Source: Scolanthus callimorphus (Eukaryota; Cnidaria; Anthozoa; Actiniaria; Edwardsiidae). Taken from it: 64,000 bases of DNA. The stretch is from the NCBI GenBank assembly GCA_033964015.1, contig CM066915.1:4823575-4887574 (forward strand), read 5' to 3'. The notes beneath the pieces are model-generated. The model ran no database searches, was not told the DNA's origin, and saw only the letters and a list, made by a program, of their open reading frames with translations. Positions 56,140-64,000 of this stretch are shown here, in pieces (positions within the stretch are counted from its first letter, which is position 1; each line of letters starts with the position of its first letter). The position numbers and the translations under genes are program-made.

Positions 56140-57570
56140 CTTTATAAAAGACGTATCTATACCCGAAATGAAAGAAACACGAGATTAAAATCGTGACATA
56201 ATCTATCCATTTGTTCTTTGTATTTTCTTCAGATTGAATAGCGGCTCAAAAAAGAGGATAAAATCTGAGGAAATACACATTTTCTCCTTTTTGTGACCGC
56301 CAACTTTCTCGTTATTAAGGCAGACAAAAAGAGCTTCTCTCGTGACAGGACAAGGGATCGAGCATCATTACTTAGCCCGCGGTCGTTTCCAGCAAACATT
56401 GAATTAATGTTGCGGTTTAGTTTGCATTAGTGTTTGTTACGGACAAAATGACACTGTTTCGACCTGTATCGGTTTGAAAACACAACAATATCATTTGGAC
56501 TTTTATACTTACAAGTCGTTATACTTACAAACGACATGTAAAGATCATCAATTAATAACTATAAATTCTCAGAAAAACTTATCATCTGATTTTCTATCAT
56601 GGAATACTCATTTTGTCTCAATGACAACATCAGACGAAATAAGAAGCGCTTTGGATGCTTTGGAGGTATCCTTTTGATGTGAACCGCGTTTGTTTTCTTT
56701 AGTGTTCTTTAGTGTTCAGACCAAATGACAAAAAGTTAGTTTCTAAAGCCCTTGGTGAGTACTGGGAGAAAAACAAATTGGATTTCTCAACTTAAAAGTC
56801 GTCACTTATAAGAAAAAGAATGCGCACGCTTATCAAATGAAAGAATCTTCGTCTCAACTCCTATGTTTTAGTGTCTTTGGAGCTCGAAAGCAAACTACAT
56901 TTAAACATCGCTTGATAGCAATAAATTCCTGATCATCTGTTTTTGTCTGATTACGAATAGAATACAATTACAGCATGTTGTTTCAGTGTGAAAACCAGAC
57001 GGGAATGAAACGCTTTGAAGGTAAAGTCCGATCCTAACATCTTAAAAGGTATTCAAGTTAATAGTGCTGGGCTGCAAGACCTATACGAAATGCCTCCAGT
57101 GCAAATGTTTTCCCACCTACCGGTTTGTCTTTTAGCTTTTCTTCCTGCATGTTTGCGTGATGGACTTATTTTCTTTGAGACATTCTAAAAAAACTGATCG
57201 TCGTCCATGAGAATTAGAGACGTTTGTGTATCAGTCTTTGTGACGTATTGAAAACTCGCTGGAACTGTTAAAACAAGATATTCTATCGCGCGCGCAAATC
57301 AACATCTTCATGACAACTTTACTGTGTACATTTTCATTCGATTTTGCTTTTTACAAAAGAAAACAAAAAGCCATATCGCGATCTTGTATACTATATCGTA
57401 TCAATCAATCATTGTCGCATTATTTGCTGAATGCGCAGTTGGGAGGACTCGGTCGAGTCGCGCGCGGGTTAGCTGTGGTCTATTTTAGCGTGGTTACCAA
57501 GTCAAAATCGAGAACTCGAGTCTGTGTAATTCCTGAACGTTTTCATAAATTTCACCGTTTCTTGCCAGTA
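56140..57570. repeat. Duplicated block, partner of 45960-47010
   Basis: Collinear with the earlier block with several insertions, notably a stretch around 56560-57000 in which part of the block is repeated (a second TTCTGATCATCTGTTTTTGT-like region). No gene recognised. Confidence 0.75.
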
Positions 57571-58321
57571 CATTTGCCGAAATTACTATCACAATAGGAT
57601 CTTCTGTCACTTCCTTATAAGGTAAATGATTCCAAATATGGTTTTGGCCGTGAGGTTTCGACAAAGGACAATTGCCTTTGTCACACGAGCGCCATTTTTC
57701 AGCCGATTTTTTTTCAGCATGGAAACTAGGCCAAGCAGGGCGTGGGTTTTGTTGATGTTGGAAAGCGAAGCCTGATGCTGGGATTTATGGTACAAAAGTT
57801 GACCAAGCTACCAAAAAATACTCCTTATTTGTTTAAGGACCAAAACGTTGATTGGCTCATTCCTTTTTTCTACTCTGCCGACAAAATGGCGGCGACGTGT
57901 GAAAGGCGAATTTTCGTCGGGGATGAATGCTAATGGTTGCGCTGAACGCACACAAGATATTACTGGCGTTGTTGAGGTAATTATTGCAAGTAGGTACTAG
58001 ATTCTTGATGTTGTGTGACGCACGACAGCAAAGCGGGAACAGCACAGTAATTTAGCAAACTGGACTAGATTTATTCTCAAATAAAGAACTGTAACTATAA
58101 AAAACAAAACTGTGTTTTGGCTTCCGTCAATCAAACCTCTTTTAATAGACAAGTTTCGTTTGCATTTTCATTATGTATGGTGTACAATTTGGTTTTGAAC
58201 CTAGCTAGTCATTATTAGTTCAACAAACCTATCAAAGCGAAATCACCCAGAGCTGTTTAAATCGTTTTTTTGGCAAAACCGCGGTTTGTTAGTTGGCGCA
58301 GGGGTCGTTGAGTTATGACAG
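57571..58321. other. Non-coding stretch
   Basis: A short frame at 57742-57933 has no recognisable domain. Nothing else supported. Confidence 0.35.
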
Positions 58322-59646
58322 GGTCCTGAAGGGGGGGTCCCAATCCCGTTTCCCGGCCGTTTTTTTCGCAAAATCCCGTTCCCAGTAGGTAAAATCCCGT
58401 TCCCAGTAGGACCAGTCGGTAAAATCCCGGCACACGAAAACTGTGATGTTAAATTGAGATTGCTTTTATCAGTACTATCTCTTGGTTCTGTAGGTTTTTT
58501 AATCATGCACGCCGCAAATGACGAAATTGTTATTATCGCAACCAAATGACGAATTGCTATGCAATTCGATTGTATTGTAATGGCGATTTCTTTCCAACAT
58601 AGTGATTGTCCGCCAGGCCTATCACTATAAAGGCTTTTCGTGATCCCCCTATTTGAACTAATGGGATATATTTTACATGAATTTCTGTTCTGTTGCGCGT
58701 GAAGCGCGCCTTGTTTTAATTGATAAACGAATTTCATCAAGCCTCAGAAAAAAGGTAGATGAACATTGCATTTTTTGTGTGCCTGTAGTTTGTATTCTTC
58801 GTGCACGACGCAAATGACGAAATTATCATATTTGCGGCCCAACTGATGAATTTCTATGTTTGTAACGTCGATCTCACGCTTACGGGCTTCTTTCGAACAT
58901 AGTAGTTGCCTGCCAGGCCGATCACTGGAAGACTTTTCGCGGGGAGTTTGTTTTTCCTCGCCAAGATACAAATGTTCTTGTAACGGGCATTCCATTTAAA
59001 CGGCACGAGCTATTGTCTTCGTTTGCGGGAGATCTCAAAACGCAATATTACATGTTTCTTCCTTATACGGATTTTTTCACGTATTGAAAGAAGAGAACTG
59101 ATATAGAAATTGCTGGAACAACTCCACAGGAAATTTCTTGTGATCCCCCCTTCCAGGGCTTCAGGTTTCGAGAGTTCCCCCCTTTCGCTCACCCCAAAAT
59201 GAAATGATCCTCTGCCCGTATGATATCTCGTCCTCAATTTTGATACAAAAGATACATCATACGATTCTATTCAAAAAGTGGTTCCGCCGTTTTGAAAATG
59301 CCTAATGCCAAGTTATCAAACCGTTGACCAAAACCTCGCAGATTCCGAGGGACCAAAAAAAAAAACAAGGGTCTTAATTTAGAAGGGGCGAGAAGTGTAA
59401 TTCTATTTTCAGGTAGCCTGCTGTTAGGATACTCTAAACAGTCTTAAAATGCGAAAAATGGTATAAATTGACGACTTTTTATTAGGATACACAGGATATA
59501 CAAGGAGAGATTTGAAAAATCTCGTTCCCGTTGAAGCATCTTGATTCCCATTCCCGGTAGACAAATCCCGTTCCCGGTAACCCAAATCCCGTTTTCCCGG
59601 CCTAAAAAAAGGTGAATCCCGGCTCCCGTTTTACCCCTTCAGGACC
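58322..59646. mobile_element. Non-autonomous TIR element with AATCCCGTTCCC sub-terminal repeats
   Basis: The ends are inverted: GGTCCTGAAGGGG at 58322-58334 and CCCCTTCAGGACC at 59634-59646. Just inside each end, AATCCCGTTCCC-like motifs repeat: about four copies at 58345-58430 and about five at 59520-59625. The body has two related segments containing a CGCCAGGCCTATCACT- or TGCCAGGCCGATCACT-like stretch. No transposase is visible. Size 1,325 bp. Confidence 0.7.
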
Positions 59647-60037
59647 GGAATGATCGTCGGGAATTTTCAGTTTCACCCCTAAAAGATACCAAACATGGCG
59701 GGCCATGGCGCTGCTCAAATATTTTCCTACCCTAAAAGATACCCTTAAAGATGAGGCCTTAGTACCAAGTAGGCGTGAAGTAGACAGGTAAAAGATACCA
59801 ATCAAGAAATTTCCGTGTTTGTTTCTAATTTATCGTCTTACCATCGAGTAATCTCTGTTTCTTACGCGGTTTTTAGAAGCACCATCATGAGAGAAAACAA
59901 TTTGGACACAGTTTCGGCCCTAAAAGATACTAATCTCCCTTAAATTTATTCAATATCACGATCACCCCTAAAAGAGACCAAGGCCCCGTGATTTTAACCC
60001 CTAAAAGATACGACGATCATCCCCGGTCAAAAAATAT
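59643..60037. mobile_element. Non-autonomous TIR element, CTCGTCGGGAA family
   Basis: Left ACCGGAATGATCGTCGGGAA and right TACGACGATCATCCCCGGT are inverted. Inside, CCCTAAAAGATACCA-type motifs repeat. Related to 25655-25968. It abuts the right TIR of the preceding element, overlapping by a few bases. Confidence 0.7.
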
Positions 60038-60520
60038 GGGAGTCCCCCCCCCCCCCCCCCGGGGGAAATTTTCGTCAACCAGAAAACGCTTCTCAGATCC
60101 CCGAAACATGAAAACAATTTTCCAAGCAAGACATTATTTAGATTTGTTGCCAGCAATCCCCTTCTCCAAACGTTTCCCAGCACCTCGAGAAGTAATAATA
60201 ATAACAATAATATGTTTATTCCATCCTATTATAGCTTGAAGCTAAATTACAGGACTGCTGACAATTAATTAATATAAATAATGAATGAATAAATAAATAA
60301 ATAAAATAGATAACCCCCAAGAATCCATCACCTACTCTATACAATACAACTAATACTAGCTATGGAAAAAGGGATAAAGGACAATTACGATAACAATAGA
60401 GAAAGTGAATATTTCGCGGAATAGTTCCGTTTTGTTCCTCCTACCTTCGTCATTCTTTTATTCGTAATGTGAAATGCAACATTCCATCGCTTTCTTGATT
60501 TATGTTTTCTCTCTCTCCAG

Positions 60521-60969
60521 GTTGGGAAAAGCAAGATGCAGCTCCAGTGTGTTTTGGCGCTAAGGAGGATTCTTTCGGTCGATTCAATGTTACCAGAAGT
60601 GGGGAGATTCGTGGTTTTAAATTTGTTCATGACTCGGGCACAGTGTCATGCGCTGCGCATAAACAATCCGCCTTCACGAAATGGGGTTGCCATGCAGGGA
60701 CAATAAATCCTAGCTATCAATTGTCCCTCATCATAAGTTACGAGGACAACACGCGCGTTTTTCCAAAACATGGATCGAGTTTTTACACTCTCCCAGAAGT
60801 CACCAATCAGGACCCTGTGCTTGAGTTACCGGAATTCTCACCTCCACTCAAGGTAACTACAGGACAAGAGTTCAGGCTGTGGTATGGTGAAGATTATTAC
60901 AAGGCTGGCGAACATAACAATGGAGGCACGTCTTGCACTTATGTGTTTGCTAGATACACGGACATGTGA
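60521..60969 (+). CDS. Last exon of a secreted-type protein, intact copy
   Basis: Acceptor CTCTCTCTCCAG precedes 60521 and the exon stays open to TGA at 60967-60969, giving about 149 residues. Content: WEKQDAAPVCFGAKEDSFGR, IRGFKFVHDSGTVSCAAHK, TKWGCHAGTINPSYQLSLII, then a KVTTGQEFRLWYGEDYYKAG stretch and CTYVFARYTDM at the end. Regularly spaced Cys, aromatic-rich strands and no basic patches suggest an extracellular beta-rich domain. I recall similar C-terminal domains in uromodulin-like or adhesion proteins of sea anemones and corals. The upstream exons are not in the window, so this may be a duplicated exon without its gene. Confidence 0.65.
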
Positions 60970-61261
60970 TCAGCGCGTGGACAAACCTCTCTATTGACAT
61001 GCACGGCACGTGATCAGCACGTTGCGACAAGCATTTTCTTTTGCTAGACGCACTGCGGCATGAGATCGGCACGTGGACAAACATTTTTTTCTTTTGCTAG
61101 ATACATGGATATGCGATCAGTGCGTATCTTTTTTAGATATACATGCCGACGTGGATATTTCTTGCTAACTGAGTGACTCGCCAACTAGGTCTTTTGTGTG
61201 ATCCGCGAATGGCAAGATAAAAAACGGAACGCATGCTCAGGTCCAGGAAAGTTAGCTTGTC

Positions 61262-61755
61262 CATTTTGGAACACAGAGCTCCTCTCGTCACCTCGTGAAC
61301 GCTCTGATGGCTCTTACCAAAGCCAACACCGCAAGTTGAGGAACCCGATAAGCTCTGTGAGAATATATATATTCTGACAACCGTTCTCGAACCCAGAGCT
61401 CCCTGGCTTGTATTCTCGCAGGGGGGCTATGGTGAGAGCCATTGGCGCATGCGTGAGAATACAGAGCCGCATTGTCGTACTAAAACTCCCCGACTCGCCA
61501 CCTCGCGCAAAATACAATGGTGGTTTTATGCCTCACAATTCCTTTAAGAGCGTTCAAGTCGAAGGCATAGGTTGACAAGACGACTAGGGAACAAATACCA
61601 GTATTATTTTGACAGATACGTTTTTATAAAGCGAGATTAGGCTAGTTTTATGTACGCATGCGCGCCATTTCAGCCAATCAGCGAAGGCCTTGAAATGGAT
61701 GTCCAAGAGCCTCTCCTGCGAGCAGACGAGCCGGGGAGCTCTGGGTACGAGGTGA
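61262..61755. mobile_element. Nested MITE pieces (inside duplication copy 2)
   Basis: Equivalent of 6225-6712 with the same order of CAGAGCTCC ends and the right end CGAGCCGGGGAGCTCTGGGT near 61729-61748. Confidence 0.65.
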
Positions 61756-63164
61756 GCTTGTCAAGTAAAGACTCTCGAAAGGGTTTGTCTACAAAAAATA
61801 AAGTCAACTTTCACAAACTCACGCCGTGTTTACCACTCGGCTCACCTTTGTAATAATAATAAAATAATAAAATAAAATAATTACTTTGTTTTAACTCGAA
61901 TCTTAGAGTAGCTTGTAACCGCTGATATACAGCCATTACAGCTAGTATCTTCGAGTATCACACATATGCAACACATTTAAGAATCCCAACTGGCCGGGAG
62001 ACAAAGCATGCATCTCCAGTTCGTTTCTAGCGAGGACAATCAATCTCGTAACCAGAGCCCGTCATCTTTTTAGCCATCGGCAAGATCCAGAGCTCACGAA
62101 CTCCTCCCCCGGCCGATGTTTCACATTTTGTCACAAATCCAAGATGGCGACCACGCCAAAGCAAACTCGCGTTTATCGACCTAAAACTACTCTCCAACGC
62201 CTGCGAGAAGGCTATCCCTGACCATAATTCGTAAAATAGTAGAAATCACCTGACAAACTGAGGACGACGGTGCATAGCTTTGGCCCTGTTACATCCTTCT
62301 GTAACAGACGCAAGACAGGGGCAGATTGGGGGGCGAGGGGGGCGGTCCCCCTTTCTCGGGAGATTTTCCCGTACACTTAAAAGTCTGTATTTACTCGAGG
62401 AAATTTGAAATTGAAAATTTTTGTCCAATGTTTTCAGTATCCGCCCCCCTCTTTCTCTTTCTGATATTTCTGGATCCGCTTCTGCACCGGGGTTTCCAGA
62501 AAAATGCCATCGGGTGAGACAAATCTTCGTCGGGTGATTCTTGCGTGTCATTTGAGTGGTAATATACAAACATACTTGATTCCACAGTGAGTGCAGCTAG
62601 CCAGATACTACTTTTAACTTAAAAGTTGCTCTATAGTCTATAGCCAACGTTGTACATACGCCCATCCGCAAATCAAGAAGGCGCCGCAGAGCTATAAATT
62701 ACTTTCGATTGCACAAGTGCGCATCAATATGTCGGTATCTCAACAAACCAGGGCAGCGCTAAGATTACCTAGACCACACACCACTTCCATACAACATTTC
62801 TATAAATTACTATCGATGGCACAAGTGCGCATCAATATGTCGGTATATCTCAACAAACCAGGGCAGCGCTAACATCGCCTGACCAAACACCACTTCCATA
62901 CAATATTTCCGTTCATTTTATTCAAAAATACAGATTACCAAAAACTGTTGGATATCAGGGAAGTTGCGTGACGCATTGTATGACTTTAACTCGGAGTCAC
63001 GTTCGAAAAAAACCCGCCGCTTTTTGGTCGATGTTGTGTTACGGTATGTGGATCAATAAAAAATAGGACAATGAATAAATGAATGCGAGAAAAGAGTGCT
63101 TAACTGGTGCCAAATGGATCATGTCAATCAACTTTCGATGACAGAACCAACATGCTCGTACACA

Positions 63165-64000
63165 GAGCTTCCCGCTCATCACCTCATGAGGAAGGCTCCG
63201 CTAACATAGAGCTCCCCGCTCATCACCTCATGAGGAAGGCTCCGCTAACACAGAGCTTCCCGCTCATCACCTCATGAGGAAGGCTCCGCTAACATAGAGC
63301 TCCCCGCTCATCATCTCATGAGGAAGGCTCCGCTAACACAGAGCTCCCCGCTCATCACCTCATGAGGAAGGCTCCGCTAACATAGAGCTCCCCGCTCATC
63401 ACCTCATGAGGAAGGCTCCGCTAACATAGAGCTCCCCGCTCATCACCTCATGAGGAAGGCTCCGCTAACATAGAGCTCCCCGCTCATCACCTCATGAGGA
63501 AGGCTCCGCTAACATAGAGCTTCCCGCTCATCACCTCATGAGGAAGGCTCCGCTAACACAGAGCTCCCCGCTCATCACCTCATGAGGAAGGCTCCGCTAA
63601 CATAGAGCTCCCCGCTCATCACCTCATGAGGAAGGCTCCGCTAACATAGAGCTCCCCGCTCATCACCTCATGAGGAAGGCTCCGCCAACATAGAGCTCCC
63701 CGCTCATCACCTCATGAGGAAGGCTCCGCTAACATAGAGCTCCCCGCTCATCACCTCATGAGGAAGGCTCCGCTAACATAGAGCTCCCCGCTCATCACCT
63801 CATGAGGAAGGCTCCGCTAACATAGAGCTCCCCGCTCATCACCTCATGAGGAAGGCTCCGCTAACACAGAGTTCCCCGCTCATCACCTCATGAGGAAGGC
63901 TCCGCTAACACAGAGCTCCCCGCTCATCACCTCATGAGGAAGGCTCCGCTAACACAGAGCTCCCCGCTCATCACCTCATGAGGAAGGCTCCGCTAACACA
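63165..64000. repeat. 44-bp minisatellite, at least 19 units, running off the window
   Basis: The unit is GAGCTCCCCGCTCATCACCT, CATGAGGAAGGCTCCGCTAA, CAYA. Units are nearly identical, differing mainly by C/T at one base of GAGCTYCCC and the CATA/CACA ending. In duplication copy 1 the same place (7857-7900) holds a single unit, so the array arose after the duplication or collapsed in copy 1. The unit derives from the left end of a CAGAGCTCC-family MITE. Confidence 0.95.

Larger units (their letters stand above)
60212..63210. repeat. Segmental duplication, copy 2
   Basis: Same orientation as copy 1 (5166-7960), about 55 kb away. It differs by many small indels, an extra AAT tract at about 61850-61890, and a local tandem duplication at 62690-62910 in which the CACAAGTGCGCATCAATATG segment appears twice. 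Confidence 0.9.

Noticed and set aside
57742..57933. Small ORF at 57.8 kb as a gene
   Set aside because: No homology signal, splice structure or conserved copy supports it.
63165..64000. CRISPR array at the right edge
   Set aside because: The 44-bp units are contiguous with no spacers and match a MITE end.

Overview
The window is animal nuclear DNA. It has spliced genes with GT-AG introns, a BEL/Pao LTR retrotransposon, a CR1/L2-like LINE, many TIR elements and MITEs, several satellites and almost no intact single-copy genes. The repeat families and a secreted-domain exon of a kind I associate with corals and sea anemones suggest an anthozoan cnidarian. That assignment is an inference from recall, not from a search.

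Layout. (a) 1-4.2 kb: the 3' part of a spliced plus-strand gene encoding an acidic, coiled-coil protein with a C-terminal PCNA-box-like motif. It converges on two minus-strand genes: a short ORF with a cyclin-box half, and a broken tyrosine recombinase (Crypton-like) with a C2H2 finger and a Myb/SANT segment. A dense field of GGAAC/GTTCC motifs lies just beyond, at 4.55-4.9 kb. (b) 5.17-8 kb: first copy of a segmental duplication that recurs at 60.2-63.2 kb. It carries the last exon of a secreted-type protein, frameshifted here and open in the second copy. (c) 8-13.6 kb: repeats, MITEs and a LINE scrap. (d) 13.6-23.3 kb: a 127-bp satellite that passes into a higher-order array. (e) 23.4-29.8 kb: MITEs, degenerate tandem repeats and a 32-bp minisatellite. 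(f) 29.8-31.9 kb and 38.4-38.5 kb: at least 13 tandem micro-exon cassettes on the minus strand. Each is an acceptor, a 21-42 nt exon whose length is a multiple of three, and a GTGAG(T/C) or close donor. (g) 31,913-38,381: a BEL/Pao element with identical 133-bp LTRs and a GACTG target duplication, inserted inside the micro-exon array. (h) 40.5-42.4 kb: a 21-bp minisatellite open in several frames on both strands. (i) 42.5-48 kb: MITEs, a LINE tail and duplicated blocks. (j) 48.0-53.8 kb: a minus-strand LINE with a 2A-like motif, split by a roughly 2-kb DNA element. (k) 55-60 kb: duplicated blocks and non-autonomous DNA elements. (l) 60.2 kb to the end: the second duplication copy, finishing in a 44-bp minisatellite that runs off the window.

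Two themes stand out. First, the 127-bp satellite and the micro-exon cassettes share the same intron start and the same exon-like core, so a repetitive gene made of symmetric micro-exons appears to have decayed or expanded into satellite DNA. Second, the first 5 kb may be one mobile unit joining a tyrosine recombinase with cell-cycle and replication-related proteins. Many coding breaks here are single-base indels, some next to homopolymers, so some could be assembly errors rather than real mutations.
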